A stretch of DNA of 64,000 bases from Streptomyces tendae (GTDB lineage Bacteria; Actinomycetota; Actinomycetes; Streptomycetales; Streptomycetaceae): the NCBI RefSeq assembly GCF_014650435.1, contig NZ_BMUY01000001.1, forward strand, positions 248,001 to 312,000, written 5' to 3'. Below, piece after piece: positions 18,485 through 28,150 of the stretch. Position 1 is the stretch's first letter. Each line of letters opens with the position of its first letter. The position numbers and the translations under genes were made by a program. The notes beneath the pieces were generated by a model. The model had not been told where the DNA came from and searched no databases. It worked only from the letters and a program-made list of their open reading frames with translations.

Positions 18485-19137
18485 TGCGAATCGTCCTCGT
18501 CGGGCCTCCGGGTGCCGGAAAGGGAACGCAGGCCACCCGCCTTGCCGAGACGCTGCACATTCCGCACATCTCCACGGGCGACCTGTTCCGCGCGAACATC
18601 AGCCAGCAGACCGAACTGGGCAAGCTCGCGAAGTCCTACATGGACGCCGGCAATCTCGTGCCGGACGAGGTCACCATCGCCATGGCGAAGGACCGCATGG
18701 AGCAGCCCGACGCCGAGGGCGGCTTCCTGCTGGACGGCTTCCCGCGGAACGTCTCCCAGGCCGAGGCGCTGGACGAGCTGCTCGAGACCGAGGACATGAA
18801 GCTCGACGCGGTGCTGGACCTGGAGGCCCCGGAGGACGAGGTCGTCAAGCGGATCGCCGGCCGGCGCGTCTGCCGCAACGACTCGGCCCACGTCTTCCAC
18901 GTGACGTACACCCCGCCGAAGAAGGAAGGCGTCTGCGACGTCTGCGGCGGCGAGCTGTACCAGCGGGACGACGACTCCGAGGAGACGGTCCGCAAGCGGC
19001 TCGAGGTCTACCACACGCAGACCGAGCCGATCATCGACTACTACAAGTCGCAGGGCCTGGTCGCGACCATCGCGGCGACGGGACCCGTGGACGAGGTCAC
19101 CCGCCGTGCGCTGGAGGCGCTCAAGCGCGACCAGTAG
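18484..19137 (+). CDS. adk: Adenylate kinase
   Basis: 217 residues. P-loop GPPGAGKGTQATRLAE is at the N-terminus, the AMP-binding segment HISTGDLFRANI follows, and LDGFPRN is intact. The LID (about residues 126-165) has the long form with GVCDVCGGELYQRDDD and may bind zinc. Converts ATP and AMP to 2 ADP. Coupled to secY by TGATG, the conserved secY-adk-map arrangement. Confidence 0.98.
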   Translation: MRIVLVGPPGAGKGTQATRLAETLHIPHISTGDLFRANISQQTELGKLAKSYMDAGNLVPDEVTIAMAKDRMEQPDAEGGFLLDGFPRNVSQAEALDELLETEDMKLDAVLDLEAPEDEVVKRIAGRRVCRNDSAHVFHVTYTPPKKEGVCDVCGGELYQRDDDSEETVRKRLEVYHTQTEPIIDYYKSQGLVATIAATGPVDEVTRRALEALKRDQ

Positions 19138-19152
19138 TACTCCGCCCGGCTT

Positions 19153-19186
19153 CAGCCGCGGTCCCTCGCTCAGGGGGCCGCGGCTG
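19153..19186 (+). terminator. GC-rich hairpin between adk and map
   Basis: CAGCCGCGG pairs with CCGCGGCTG and the stem continues inward through wobble and GC pairs, at least 13 bp in all. Short T content after it (TGTGCTGTG). Probably a partial terminator after adk. Confidence 0.5.
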
Positions 19187-19289
19187 TGCTGTGGGGTGGG
19201 GTGGCTCCGCCCCGTATCGTGGGAACCGTTCTCCTCCCGCGCCCCTCCTCCGTACCGGTCCAGTCCCGTCCAGAAAGGCCGCAGCCCCC

Positions 19290-20126
19290 ATGGTGCAGAT
19301 CAAGAACCCCGAGCAGATCGCCAAGATGCGCGAGGCGGGGCTGGTCGTCGCCGCCATCCACGCGGCCACCCGCGAGGCCGCCGTGCCCGGCGCGACGACC
19401 AGGGACCTGGACCAGGTCGCCCGGAAGGTCCTCGCGGAGCACGACGCCAAGCCGAACTTCCTCGGGTACGGGGGCTTCCCCGCCACCATCTGCACCTCGG
19501 TGAACGAGGTCGTCGTCCACGGCATCCCGTCCGACGACGTGGTCCTCAAGGACGGCGACGTCATCTCCATCGACTGCGGCGCGATCATCGACGGCTGGCA
19601 CGGCGACGCCGCCTACACGGCCTTGGTGGGCTCCGGTCACTCCCCGGAGCTGGTCGAGCTGTCCCGGGTGACCGAGGAGTCCATGTGGGCGGGCATCGCG
19701 GCCATGAAGCAGGGCAACCGCCTGGTGGACGTCTCCCGCGCCATCGAGACCTACATCCGCCGCCAGCCCAAGCCCGGCGGCGGCAAGTACGGGATCATCG
19801 AGGACTACGGCGGCCACGGCATCGGCACCGAGATGCACATGGACCCGCACCTGCTGAACTACGTCGACCGCCGGCGCGGCAAGGGCCCGAAGCTCGTCCC
19901 CGGCTTCTGCCTCGCCATCGAGCCGATGCTCTCCCTGGGCACCCCCCGCACCGAGGTCCTCTCCGACGACTGGACCGTCATCACCACGGACGGCACCTGG
20001 TCCTCCCACTGGGAGCACTCGGTGGCCCTGACGGAACAGGGCCCGCTGGTCCTGACGTCCCCCGACGGCGGCAGGGCGAAGCTGGCGGAGCTGGGGATCA
20101 CGGCGGCGCCGGACCCCCTTGCATAA
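19290..20126 (+). CDS. map: Methionine aminopeptidase, type I
   Basis: 278 residues from MVQIKNPEQIAKMREAGLVV. Metal ligands of the pita-bread fold are visible: Asp in SIDCGAIIDGWHGDAAYT, His in GGHGIGTEMHMDP, Glu in CLAIEPML and Glu in WEHSVALTEQG. Removes initiator Met from nascent proteins. ATG 19290 has AGAAAGG 11 bases upstream; longer in-frame starts add a non-family N-terminus. Follows adk after 152 bases with a hairpin between. Confidence 0.97.
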   Translation: MVQIKNPEQIAKMREAGLVVAAIHAATREAAVPGATTRDLDQVARKVLAEHDAKPNFLGYGGFPATICTSVNEVVVHGIPSDDVVLKDGDVISIDCGAIIDGWHGDAAYTALVGSGHSPELVELSRVTEESMWAGIAAMKQGNRLVDVSRAIETYIRRQPKPGGGKYGIIEDYGGHGIGTEMHMDPHLLNYVDRRRGKGPKLVPGFCLAIEPMLSLGTPRTEVLSDDWTVITTDGTWSSHWEHSVALTEQGPLVLTSPDGGRAKLAELGITAAPDPLA

Positions 20127-20155
20127 CGATCTCGCATCCGGGGCAGACTTCCTCG

Positions 20156-20186
20156 TTTCGCCTTTCCGGGTTCGCTGACGTAGACT
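20156..20186 (+). promoter_or_regulatory. Candidate promoter before infA
   Basis: TTTCGC (20156-20161) and TAGACT (20181-20186), spacer 19. The -10 fits TANNNT well, the -35 is weak. It would start an infA-rpmJ-rpsM transcript separate from map. Confidence 0.35.
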
Positions 20187-20267
20187 GACTCGTCGGCTCC
20201 CGTGCACCCCCATGTCTGGAGGATTGCACGATGAGTCGATCAAGGTAGTCGATTCGAAGGGCGAAGC

Positions 20268-20489
20268 GTGGCCAAGAAGCAAGGTGCCATCGAGATCGAG
20301 GGCACTGTCGTCGAGTCTCTTCCGAACGCCATGTTCAAGGTCGAGCTCCAGAACGGCCACCAGGTCCTGGCACACATCAGCGGCAAGATGCGTATGCACT
20401 ACATCCGCATCCTCCCTGACGACCGGGTCGTGGTGGAGCTGTCTCCGTACGACCTGACGCGTGGCCGGATCGTCTACCGGTACAAGTAG
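20268..20489 (+). CDS. infA: Translation initiation factor IF-1
   Basis: 73 residues, an S1-type OB fold: [20 protein letters not shown], then [20 protein letters not shown] and [13 protein letters not shown]. Occupies the ribosomal A site during initiation. GTG start at 20268 with GAAGG 7 bases upstream gives the standard length. rpmJ follows after 68 bases. Confidence 0.98.
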   Translation: MAKKQGAIEIEGTVVESLPNAMFKVELQNGHQVLAHISGKMRMHYIRILPDDRVVVELSPYDLTRGRIVYRYK

Positions 20490-20557
20490 ATCTTGCCCAC
20501 GTCCCGTGCGCCTCGCGTGCGGGTCCGCCGGCAACTGACCCGGAGAACCTCACACCC

Positions 20558-20671
20558 ATGAAGGTCAAGCCGAGCGTCAAGAAGATCTGCGACAAGTGCA
20601 GGGTGATCCGCCGTCACGGTCGGGTCATGGTCATCTGCGACAACCCGCGCCACAAGCAGCGCCAGGGCTGA
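20558..20671 (+). CDS. rpmJ: 50S ribosomal protein L36, zinc-binding form
   Basis: 37 residues: [20 protein letters not shown], ending [13 protein letters not shown]. The zinc ribbon CDKC...C....H is complete, so it is the zinc-containing C-plus form. CGGAGAA precedes the ATG at a suitable distance. The 221 bases to rpsM show no gene. Confidence 0.97.
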   Translation: MKVKPSVKKICDKCRVIRRHGRVMVICDNPRHKQRQG

Positions 20672-20892
20672 CGCCTGACCGTTCCCTCCGCGATTCGCAT
20701 GACTTCGCGCGACGCGAGCTGAACATGTTCATACGCAGGACCCGGGCGAGCGATCGTCCGACACCCCCGGTTCGGAGGCCGGGGACCCGAGCCGTACCAA
20801 GTCTTTGGCTGTGTCTCTTGAACAGCGTGAAGGTGCCGGCGGCCGGGGATCGGTTCTGTGGAAGACCTCCGACAATCAACTGGAGCCATTGA

Positions 20893-21273
20893 ATGGCACG
20901 CGTTTCCGGTGTTGACATCCCGCGCGAAAAGCGCGTCGAGATCGCCCTCACCTACGTGTTCGGCATCGGCCGGACCCTCTCGCAGCAGACGCTCGCCGCC
21001 ACCGGCGTGGACCCGAACACCCGTGTTCGGGACCTCTCCGAGGAGCAGCTCGTCGCGATCCGCGAGTACGTCGACAACAACATCAAGACCGAGGGTGACC
21101 TCCGTCGCGAGGTCCAGGCCGACATCCGCCGCAAGGTCGAGATCGGTACCTACCAGGGTCTCCGTCACCGTCGCGGTCTGCCCGTCCGCGGTCAGCGCAC
21201 CAGCACGAACGCCCGTACCCGCAAGGGCCCGCGTCGCGCCATCGCCGGCAAGAAGAAGCCGGGCAAGAAGTAG
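20893..21273 (+). CDS. rpsM: 30S ribosomal protein S13
   Basis: 126 residues, [20 protein letters not shown], with the C-terminal signature [20 protein letters not shown] followed by a basic tail that contacts P-site tRNA. Bridges 30S head and 50S. First of the alpha-operon proteins; no rpsD lies between rpsK and rpoA, as is usual in streptomycetes. Confidence 0.98.
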   Translation: MARVSGVDIPREKRVEIALTYVFGIGRTLSQQTLAATGVDPNTRVRDLSEEQLVAIREYVDNNIKTEGDLRREVQADIRRKVEIGTYQGLRHRRGLPVRGQRTSTNARTRKGPRRAIAGKKKPGKK

Positions 21274-21337
21274 TCCTCAGCGGACGCTTTTCAGCGGTCT
21301 TCGCTGTAGGACCGACCACCTCCCGTAGGAGAACGAC

Positions 21338-21742
21338 ATGCCCCCCAAGGGACGTCAGGGCGCGACCAAGAAGGTGCGCCGCAAGGAAAAGAAGAACGTC
21401 GCTCACGGCCACGCGCACATCAAGAGCACGTTCAACAACACGATCGTGTCCATCACGGACCCGACCGGCAACGTGATCTCCTGGGCCTCCGCCGGCCACG
21501 TCGGCTTCAAGGGCTCCCGGAAGTCCACGCCGTTCGCCGCGCAGATGGCCGCCGAGTCGGCTGCCCGTCGCGCGCAGGAGCACGGCATGCGCAAGGTCGA
21601 CGTGTTCGTCAAGGGCCCGGGTTCCGGTCGTGAGACCGCCATCCGCTCCCTGCAGGCGACCGGCCTCGAGGTCGGCTCCATCCAGGACGTCACGCCCACC
21701 CCGCACAACGGGTGCCGTCCGCCGAAGCGTCGTCGCGTCTGA
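21338..21742 (+). CDS. rpsK: 30S ribosomal protein S11
   Basis: 134 residues. Basic N-terminus [20 protein letters not shown] precedes [20 protein letters not shown], and the C-terminus ends in [16 protein letters not shown], all diagnostic. Platform protein near the E site. GTAGGAG precedes the ATG. Confidence 0.98.
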   Translation: MPPKGRQGATKKVRRKEKKNVAHGHAHIKSTFNNTIVSITDPTGNVISWASAGHVGFKGSRKSTPFAAQMAAESAARRAQEHGMRKVDVFVKGPGSGRETAIRSLQATGLEVGSIQDVTPTPHNGCRPPKRRRV

Positions 21743-21880
21743 TCCCGCTTCACCGCGGCATCGCTTCAACGCTTCACCAGGGTTTCCGGGCGGTACGGCT
21801 CTTTCGGGTCGTATCGCCCGTACCCTTGCAGTACTAGTCGGGCGTCAAATAGCGGGCGCCCCTGACTGAAGGATCACCAC

Positions 21881-22903
21881 ATGCTGATCGCTCAGCGTCC
21901 CTCGTTGACCGAAGAGGTCGTCGACGAGTTCCGCTCCCGGTTCGTCATCGAGCCGCTGGAGCCGGGCTTCGGCTACACCCTCGGCAACTCCCTGCGCCGG
22001 ACCCTCCTGTCGTCGATCCCGGGTGCGGCGGTCACGTCCATCCGCATCGACGGTGTCCTGCACGAGTTCACCACCGTGCCGGGCGTCAAGGAGGACGTCA
22101 CCGACCTGATCCTCAACATCAAGCAGCTGGTCGTCTCCTCGGAGCACGACGAGCCGGTCGTGATGTACCTGCGCAAGCAGGGCCCGGGTCTGGTCACCGC
22201 CGCCGACATCGCGCCCCCGGCCGGTGTCGAGGTGCACAACCCCGACCTCGTCCTCGCCACGCTCAACGGCAAGGGCAAGCTGGAGATGGAGCTGACCGTC
22301 GAGCGCGGTCGCGGCTACGTCTCCGCCGTGCAGAACAAGCAGGTCGGTCAGGAGATCGGGCGCATCCCGGTCGACTCGATCTACTCGCCGGTCCTCAAGG
22401 TCACGTACAAGGTCGAGGCCACGCGTGTCGAGCAGCGCACCGACTTCGACAAGCTGATCGTCGACGTCGAGACCAAGCAGGCCATGCGTCCGCGTGACGC
22501 CATGGCCTCGGCCGGCAAGACCCTGGTCGAGCTGTTCGGTCTCGCCCGCGAGCTGAACATCGACGCCGAGGGCATCGACATGGGTCCGTCCCCGACGGAC
22601 GCCGCGCTCGCCGCCGATCTGGCCCTTCCGATCGAGGAGCTGGAGCTCACCGTTCGGTCGTACAACTGCCTCAAGCGTGAGGGCATCCACTCCGTGGGTG
22701 AGCTGGTTGCCCGCTCCGAGGCGGACCTGCTCGACATCCGCAACTTCGGTGCGAAGTCCATCGACGAGGTCAAGGCCAAGCTGGCCGGCATGGGCCTGGC
22801 CCTCAAGGACAGCCCGCCCGGATTCGACCCGACCGCCGCCGCGGACGCCTTCGGCGCCGACGACGACGCGGACGCCGGTTTCGTGGAGACCGAGCAGTAC
22901 TGA
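21881..22903 (+). CDS. rpoA: RNA polymerase alpha subunit
   Basis: 340 residues. The N-terminal dimerisation domain contains [20 protein letters not shown]. The C-terminal domain, residues about 245-310, contains [20 protein letters not shown] and [19 protein letters not shown], the helix-hairpin-helix used to contact UP elements and activators. An acidic tail ends the protein. It follows rpsK after 138 bases that may hold a promoter. Confidence 0.98.
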   Translation: MLIAQRPSLTEEVVDEFRSRFVIEPLEPGFGYTLGNSLRRTLLSSIPGAAVTSIRIDGVLHEFTTVPGVKEDVTDLILNIKQLVVSSEHDEPVVMYLRKQGPGLVTAADIAPPAGVEVHNPDLVLATLNGKGKLEMELTVERGRGYVSAVQNKQVGQEIGRIPVDSIYSPVLKVTYKVEATRVEQRTDFDKLIVDVETKQAMRPRDAMASAGKTLVELFGLARELNIDAEGIDMGPSPTDAALAADLALPIEELELTVRSYNCLKREGIHSVGELVARSEADLLDIRNFGAKSIDEVKAKLAGMGLALKDSPPGFDPTAAADAFGADDDADAGFVETEQY

Positions 22904-23019
22904 TCGGTACCACTTCCGGGGGCCTCGTGCAGGCCCCCGGATCTCCGACGGGCGACCGCCCGCTCGGATACTGACTCCGGTACCTGATACGGCCGGGGCA
23001 GACACCTAGGAGAAACATC

Positions 23020-23526
23020 ATGCCGAAGCCCACCAAGGGTGCCCGTCTGGGCGGCAGCGCCGCGCACGAGAAGCTGCTCCTCGCGAACCTCGCGAAGTCG
23101 CTCTTCGAGCACGGCAAGATCACGACCACCGAGGCGAAGGCGCGCAAGCTGCGTCCGTACGCCGAGCGTCTGGTCACCAAGGCGAAGAAGGGTGACCTTC
23201 ACAACCGCCGTCAGGTGCTCCAGGTGATCACGGACAAGAGCATCGTCCACACGCTCTTCACCGAGATCGGCCCGCGCTACGAGAACCGTCCCGGTGGCTA
23301 CACCCGGATCACCAAGATCGGTAACCGCCGTGGCGACAACGCGCCCATGGCCGTCATCGAGCTGGTCGAGGCGCTGACCGTGGCGCAGCAGGCGACGGGC
23401 GAGGCCGAGGCCGCGACCAAGCGTGCCGCCAAGGACGCGGAGGGCTCCGCCGAGGTTTCCGAGGCCAAGGTCGACACGACCAAGGCCGACGACGAGGCTG
23501 CGGCCGAGGAGTCCAAGGACGCGTAA
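23020..23526 (+). CDS. rplQ: 50S ribosomal protein L17 with acidic C-terminal tail
   Basis: 168 residues; the L17 core ([20 protein letters not shown], then [18 protein letters not shown]) ends near residue 118. The remaining ~50 residues are Ala/Glu/Lys-rich ([20 protein letters not shown]), probably disordered. The tail has no assigned function. AGGAGAAAC precedes the ATG. Last gene of the alpha operon. Confidence 0.97.
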   Translation: MPKPTKGARLGGSAAHEKLLLANLAKSLFEHGKITTTEAKARKLRPYAERLVTKAKKGDLHNRRQVLQVITDKSIVHTLFTEIGPRYENRPGGYTRITKIGNRRGDNAPMAVIELVEALTVAQQATGEAEAATKRAAKDAEGSAEVSEAKVDTTKADDEAAAEESKDA

Positions 23527-23540
23527 GCGTCTGCCGGGGG

Positions 23541-23603
23541 CTGTGCGATTGCGGCTGCGGCTTCGTCGTGGCTGTTCGCGCAGTTCCCCGCACCCCTTGA
23601 GGG
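23541..23603 (+). repeat. Dispersed repeat copy A (rplQ-truA gap)
   Basis: Starts CTGTGCGATTGCGGCTGCGG and continues with GTGGCTGTTCGCGCAGTTCC then CCGCACCCCTTGAGGG. It is a close relative of the copies at 29539-29602 and 54531-54583. It begins 15 bases after the rplQ stop, in the same orientation as rplQ. Confidence 0.8.
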
Positions 23604-23608
23604 TGTTT

Positions 23609-23643
23609 GCGGGTCCGTTCCTTTCGAGGGGCGGGCCCGCTTT
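23609..23643 (+). terminator. Hairpin with short T-run after rplQ
   Basis: GCGGGTCC pairs with GGGCCCGC (one wobble), loop containing CCTTTCGAGG that can pair further, followed by TTT. Likely terminator of the alpha operon, just after dispersed repeat A. Confidence 0.5.
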
Positions 23644-23666
23644 CGTGTGGGTGAGAGGATCTCTGG

Positions 23667-24521
23667 GTGAGTGACGAAGTTGAGGCCGGGTTCGTGCGGG
23701 TGCGGCTGGATCTCTCCTATGACGGGAGCGAGTTCTCCGGGTGGGCCAAGCAGGCCGGGGGGCGGCGGACCGTGCAGGGGGAGATCGAGGACGCGCTGCG
23801 GACCGTGACGCGGTCGCGGGAGACGTACGAGCTGACCGTGGCGGGGCGGACCGACGCCGGAGTGCACGCCCGGGGGCAGGTCGCCCATGTCGATCTGCCG
23901 GAGGCGGTCTGGCGTGAGCATCACGTGAAGCTGCTCAAGCGGCTCGCGGGACGGCTGCCCAGGGACGTACGGGTGTGGGCGCTCAGGGAGGCGCCGAGCG
24001 GCTTCAACGCCCGGTTCTCGGCGGTCTGGCGGCGCTACGCCTACCGGGTCACCGACAACCCGGGCGGCGTCGACCCGTTGCTGCGCGGACACGTCCTGTG
24101 GCACGACTGGCCGCTCGACGTGGACGCCATGAACGAGGCCGCTCGGGGGCTGCTGGGGGAACACGACTTCGCCGCCTACTGCAAGAAGCGGGAGGGGGCG
24201 ACCACCATCCGGACGCTGCAGGAGCTGAGCCTCGTGCGGGGCGAGGACGGGATCGTCACCGCCACCGTGCGGGCCGACGCCTTCTGCCACAACATGGTGC
24301 GCTCCCTCATCGGGGCGCTGCTGTTCGTCGGCGACGGGCACCGCGGGCCCGACTGGCCGGCGAAGGTGCTGGCCGCGGGTGTAAGGGACTCGGCCGTGCA
24401 CGTCGTACGGCCGCACGGGCTGACGCTTGAGGAGGTCGGCTACCCGGCCGACGAGCTGCTGGCCGCCCGGAACAAGGAGGCGCGCAACAAGCGGTCGCTG
24501 CCGGGAGCCGGCTGCTGCTGA
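23667..24521 (+). CDS. truA: tRNA pseudouridine synthase A
   Basis: 284 residues. [20 protein letters not shown] begins the enzyme, and the catalytic Asp lies in the strictly conserved [19 protein letters not shown]. Later motifs [13 protein letters not shown] and [17 protein letters not shown] also fit. Modifies U38-U40 of the tRNA anticodon arm. GTG start 23667; a near-consensus GAGGAT hexamer 6 bases upstream suggests a leaderless transcript. Convergent with the next gene. Confidence 0.96.
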   Translation: MSDEVEAGFVRVRLDLSYDGSEFSGWAKQAGGRRTVQGEIEDALRTVTRSRETYELTVAGRTDAGVHARGQVAHVDLPEAVWREHHVKLLKRLAGRLPRDVRVWALREAPSGFNARFSAVWRRYAYRVTDNPGGVDPLLRGHVLWHDWPLDVDAMNEAARGLLGEHDFAAYCKKREGATTIRTLQELSLVRGEDGIVTATVRADAFCHNMVRSLIGALLFVGDGHRGPDWPAKVLAAGVRDSAVHVVRPHGLTLEEVGYPADELLAARNKEARNKRSLPGAGCC

Positions 24522-24540
24522 CGGGGCGGGCGGTGGGCCC

Positions 24541-25449
24541 TCAGCCCGTCTCCGCCGCCGCCGACGCCTGGGCCTGACCGCGCCGGCGGATCTGCCGGAA
24601 GGCGAACTCGGCCAGGTCGTCACCGGCCCGGAACACCCCGGTGGACTTCTCCGTGACGTCCTTGCCGCCGGTGAAGCCGGCGACCGTGAAGTAGGCGTAC
24701 CGGCCGTAGGAGTTGGTGGTGGAGCGGCAGACGGCGCCGGTGCAGAAGGACTTCACACCGCCGCCGGACAGGGAGCGCACGATGCTCTTCTTGTCGGCGT
24801 CCTTCTTGGCCTTCGCGGCCTGCGCCTCGGTGTCGAAGACGGCCACGCCGACCGTCACGGCGGTGTCGCCCTTGGTGTAGGTGACGCGGAGCAGGCGCGT
24901 GCACTTGTTGGTGTCGAGGACCTTCGGCAGGGTGCCCTGGGCGGCGGAGCCGCAGGTGCGGGAGTCGGCCGTCGGGCCCTTCTTGTAGACCGTCTCGCCC
25001 ATGGTGAGCTGGGTTCCGGGGAAGAGCAGGTCCGGGCTGAGCGGGGCCTTGTCCTTCTTGACGCTGGAGACGAAGTCCTTCGGGTCCAGCGGAGGCGGGG
25101 CACTGGTCGGGGCGAAGGACGGCTCGGTGGCCGTCGAGCTGGGTATGTCCGCCGTCGTGGGGAGCTGCGAGGAGGGGCCGTCGGACGCCTGGTCTGAACC
25201 GTTCGCCGAGACCACGGCCACCGCGACGGCGCTGGCTATCGCCACGGTGGCCAGCGCGCCGCCGCCGATGAACAACAGCCGGCGCCGCTTGGCTCGGGCC
25301 TCGGAAGCCTCGGCGAGCGCGGCCCAGTCCGGCGTGTTGTCACTGTTCCCGCTGTTCCAGGGCTGCTGCGGCTGCTGGGACTGCGGCTGCTGCGATTGCG
25401 GTGTCCAGGGATCCCACTGCGACTGAGGTCCCCCCTGCCCAAAGCTCAT
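24541..25449 (-). CDS. Single-pass membrane protein, unknown function
   Basis: 302 residues. A Gln/Pro-rich cytosolic N-terminus (WTPQSQQPQSQQPQQPW) is followed by a basic stop RAKRRR, one membrane span near residues 57-80 (LLFIGGGALATVAIASAVAV), a Ser/Thr/Pro linker and an extracellular domain from about 125 with four Cys (TCGSAA, NKCTRL, FCTGAVC). A disulphide-bonded surface domain is likely; family not recognised. ATG 25449 is chosen because a TAAGAT hexamer lies 7 bases upstream, indicating a leaderless mRNA. The ATG 9 bases further out overlaps that hexamer. Confidence 0.75.
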   Translation of the reverse strand: MSFGQGGPQSQWDPWTPQSQQPQSQQPQQPWNSGNSDNTPDWAALAEASEARAKRRRLLFIGGGALATVAIASAVAVAVVSANGSDQASDGPSSQLPTTADIPSSTATEPSFAPTSAPPPLDPKDFVSSVKKDKAPLSPDLLFPGTQLTMGETVYKKGPTADSRTCGSAAQGTLPKVLDTNKCTRLLRVTYTKGDTAVTVGVAVFDTEAQAAKAKKDADKKSIVRSLSGGGVKSFCTGAVCRSTTNSYGRYAYFTVAGFTGGKDVTEKSTGVFRAGDDLAEFAFRQIRRRGQAQASAAAETG

Positions 25450-25456
25450 GGGCGGC

Positions 25457-25462
25457 ATCTTA
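25457..25462 (-). promoter_or_regulatory. -10 element, leaderless start of membrane-protein gene
   Basis: TAAGAT on the minus strand, 7 bases from the ATG at 25449. Confidence 0.5.
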
Positions 25463-25510
25463 GACGGGCCGAGGGGCGTGCTGGTGCCGGGACTTGGGGC
25501 TCGCAGGGCC

Positions 25511-25516
25511 TAGCGT
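25511..25516 (+). promoter_or_regulatory. -10 element, leaderless start of GT87-like gene
   Basis: TAGCGT, 7 bases from the ATG at 25524. Divergent from the -10 at 25457-25462. Confidence 0.5.
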
Positions 25517-25523
25517 TCCGTTC

Positions 25524-26729
25524 ATGCGGACGGGCAAAAGCGACATCTCCGGGTGGTTGGTGCAACCGGCGGGAAGGCATCCGTGGGCGGTGCTCGTGAC
25601 GGCGCTGGCGGCGTCCGCCGCACACGCGGCGCGGACCACCTCGGACGGCGGGATGGACAACGCGATCGTCGTGCGGGCCGCCCGCACCTGGCTGGCCGGC
25701 GGTTCCCCCTACGACGACCCGCACTTCCTCTACCTGCCGAGCGCCGTCCTGGCCGCCGTCCCGCAGGCGCTGCTGCCCGGGGCCGTGCTGCGGGTGCTGG
25801 TGCCGTGCGCGGTGACGGCCCTGCTGGCGCTGGCCTGGGCCTGTGCGCTGCGCCTGCACCGGGTGCCGCTGGGCAGCCGGCTCGCGGTCCTCGGGCTGAC
25901 CGGGCTCGCGCTGGGCTTCGCACCGTTCGGGCACCTGGTGCGGCTCGGCAACTGGACGGTGACGGCCACGGTGGCGCTGCCGCTGGCCCTGCTGCTGGCG
26001 AGCCGGGGGCGCTGGACGGGGGCGGGAGTCGTCATCGGGGCGGCCGTCGCGCTCAAGCCGCTGCTCGCGCCGGTCGTCCTGCTGTTCCTCTTCGCCGGGC
26101 GGTGGCGGGCGCTGGCCGCCGCCGTCCTGGTGCCCGCGCTGGCCTCCGCCGCGGCGGCGCTGGCGATGCCCGACCCGGCGGGCTTCTTCACCCGCACCCT
26201 GCCCTTCCTGCTGCACGGCGACGACGGCTTCGTCCGGCTCTACGAGGCGTCCCCGGCGGCCGTACTGCCCCGGCTCGGGGTGCCGCCGGCGCTCGCGCAG
26301 GGGTTCGCGGTCGCGGCGGCCTCGGCCGGGGTGCTCTGCGCGTACCGGCGCTGGCGCCGCGCCGACCCCGGTCCGCTGCGGCTCGCGGAGACCGGCGCGG
26401 GGCTGATGCTCTCGGCGTTCCTCGTCTCCCGGCCGTCCTACGACCACTACCTCCTGGTCGCCCTGCCGCTGCTGCTCGCCGGGTTGCCGTACGCCGGGTC
26501 GGTGGCCCGCGGGGTGTGGTTCTGGATCGCCCTGGTGCCCCAGGCGCCCGGCCTGACCTGGCCCTGGCTCGAGGGGGAGCGGCGGCGGGCCTTCCGGGAC
26601 GCGTTCACGCTCTGCGTACTGGCGGTGACGGTCGCCCGGCAGGCCCGGACCGGTCCGGCGGGCGCGGACGACCGGGTGCCCCAGGGGCGTGCGCCGGAGC
26701 CGGAGCGCGCCCCCGCGGCCCCGTTTTGA
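25524..26729 (+). CDS. GT87-like polyprenol-dependent glycosyltransferase (membrane)
   Basis: 401 residues with about ten hydrophobic spans. The first external loop carries SDGGMDNAIVVRAARTW and GGSPYDDPHFLYLPSA, the pattern of GT-C family 87 (DUF2029) mannosyl/arabinosyl transferases, where the acidic residues are catalytic. Such enzymes use polyprenyl-phosphate sugars outside the membrane. The substrate cannot be read from sequence. Start ATG 25524 fits a leaderless transcript; an upstream in-frame GTG at 25494 is less likely. Divergent from the preceding membrane protein, with 74 bases between start codons. Confidence 0.68.
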   Translation: MRTGKSDISGWLVQPAGRHPWAVLVTALAASAAHAARTTSDGGMDNAIVVRAARTWLAGGSPYDDPHFLYLPSAVLAAVPQALLPGAVLRVLVPCAVTALLALAWACALRLHRVPLGSRLAVLGLTGLALGFAPFGHLVRLGNWTVTATVALPLALLLASRGRWTGAGVVIGAAVALKPLLAPVVLLFLFAGRWRALAAAVLVPALASAAAALAMPDPAGFFTRTLPFLLHGDDGFVRLYEASPAAVLPRLGVPPALAQGFAVAAASAGVLCAYRRWRRADPGPLRLAETGAGLMLSAFLVSRPSYDHYLLVALPLLLAGLPYAGSVARGVWFWIALVPQAPGLTWPWLEGERRRAFRDAFTLCVLAVTVARQARTGPAGADDRVPQGRAPEPERAPAAPF

Positions 26730-26936
26730 CCCGGCCGCCGGGGCCCGGGTATTCTGCACAGTCGTATGTGTATTGGCTTGCTCATTCTCACGTGAGGGGC
26801 CCTTACACCGGTCCACCGGGACCGATGACCAGCGACCTGCACGCGGTATGCGTCACCGCAGTGCGGTCAGGGCTGTCGTGATCGTCTTCGGTGACCATGT
26901 CAGGACCACTCACTGAAGAAGCGAAGGCTACGAACC

Positions 26937-27380
26937 GTGCGTACGTACAGCCCCAAGCCCGGCGATGTGACGCGCCAGTGGCACGTCATCGACGCTCAGG
27001 ACGTCGTCCTGGGTCGTCTGGCCACCACTGCGGCCTCCATCCTGCGCGGCAAGCACAAGCCGATCTACGCGCCCCACGTCGACACCGGTGACTTCGTCAT
27101 CATCATCAACGCCGACAAGGTGCACCTCTCCGGCAACAAGCGGACCCAGAAGATGGCGTACCGCCACTCCGGCTACCCGGGCGGTCTGCGCTCCGTGCGC
27201 TACGACGAGCTGCTCGACAAGAACCCGGAGAAGGCCATCGAGAAGGCCGTCAAGGGCATGCTCCCGAAGAACTCCCTGGGCCGTCAGATGCTCTCGAAGC
27301 TGAAGGTCTACAAGGGTGACCAGCACCCGCACGGCGCGCAGCAGCCGCAGCCGTTCGAGATCACCCAGGTCGCGCAGTAA
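26937..27380 (+). CDS. rplM: 50S ribosomal protein L13
   Basis: 147 residues, [20 protein letters not shown] and [20 protein letters not shown], both typical. GTG start 26937 with GAAGCGAAGG upstream. The 207-base region before it may hold a promoter and leader; in E. coli L13 represses its own mRNA. Pairs with rpsI, as in nearly all bacteria. Confidence 0.98.
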   Translation: MRTYSPKPGDVTRQWHVIDAQDVVLGRLATTAASILRGKHKPIYAPHVDTGDFVIIINADKVHLSGNKRTQKMAYRHSGYPGGLRSVRYDELLDKNPEKAIEKAVKGMLPKNSLGRQMLSKLKVYKGDQHPHGAQQPQPFEITQVAQ

Positions 27381-27422
27381 GTCCGGCCACCCCCTAAGAC
27401 TGAAGAGAATCTGAGGAGCATC

Positions 27423-27935
27423 GTGGCCGAGACCACTGCCGAGCAGCCGCTCGAAGAGATCGACATCGACAGCTACACCACCGAGTCCGAGGTCCCCGTC
27501 GAGGGCGAGTACACCTCGGAGTCCATGGCCTCCGCGTTCGGCGAGCCCCAGCCGGCCGCCGGCCTGGGCCGTCGCAAGAACGCCATCGCCCGTGTCCGGA
27601 TCGTCCCGGGCACCGGCAAGTGGAAGATCAACGGTCGCACCCTCGAGGACTACTTCCCGAACAAGGTGCACCAGCAGGAAGTCAACGAGCCCTTCAAGGT
27701 GCTCGAGCTCGACGGTCGTTACGACGTCATCGCCCGCATCGCCGGTGGCGGCGTCTCCGGCCAGGCCGGTGCGCTCCGTCTCGGTGTCGCCCGCGCCCTG
27801 AACGAGGCCGACGTGGACAACAACCGCGGCGCCCTCAAGAAGGCCGGCTTCCTGCGCCGCGACGACCGTGCGGTCGAGCGGAAGAAGGCCGGTCTGAAGA
27901 AGGCCCGCAAGGCCCCGCAGTACAGCAAGCGCTAA
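27423..27935 (+). CDS. rpsI: 30S ribosomal protein S9 with acidic N-terminal extension
   Basis: 170 residues, about 40 more than E. coli S9. The first ~48 residues are acidic ([20 protein letters not shown]); the core begins [19 protein letters not shown] and ends in the invariant basic tail KAPQYSKR that reaches the P-site tRNA. GTG start with CTGAGGAGC upstream. The acidic extension is a streptomycete feature of unknown role. Confidence 0.97.
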   Translation: MAETTAEQPLEEIDIDSYTTESEVPVEGEYTSESMASAFGEPQPAAGLGRRKNAIARVRIVPGTGKWKINGRTLEDYFPNKVHQQEVNEPFKVLELDGRYDVIARIAGGGVSGQAGALRLGVARALNEADVDNNRGALKKAGFLRRDDRAVERKKAGLKKARKAPQYSKR

Positions 27936-27959
27936 GTCGTACCGGCTGTACTCCGAACG

Positions 27960-27999
27960 CCCCGGCGGCACGCCACTGTGCTGCCGGGGCATTCGTTTA
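27960..27999 (+). terminator. Terminator after rpsI
   Basis: GCCCCGGCGGCAC pairs with GTGCTGCCGGGGC (13 bp, one wobble), loop GCCACT, followed by ATTCGTTTA. One of the best-formed terminators in the window. Confidence 0.75.
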
Positions 28000-28150
28000 T
28001 CCCTGCCGTTGGGCGTATAACGGCACAAGACGTTCTAAGGCTTATGTGATCGTTGGTCGGGCGATGCGTGCCCGGGTCTTCGGGAGCCGACTGCGTGGGC
28101 CGCACTCATCGGCAGCCGCTCCCGGAATTGACGTTTCCTCAGGAGGACAA

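Noticed and set aside
28042..28150. Longer N-terminus for glmM from upstream in-frame starts
   Set aside because: The family starts at [11 protein letters not shown], and AGGAGGAC points to GTG 28151.
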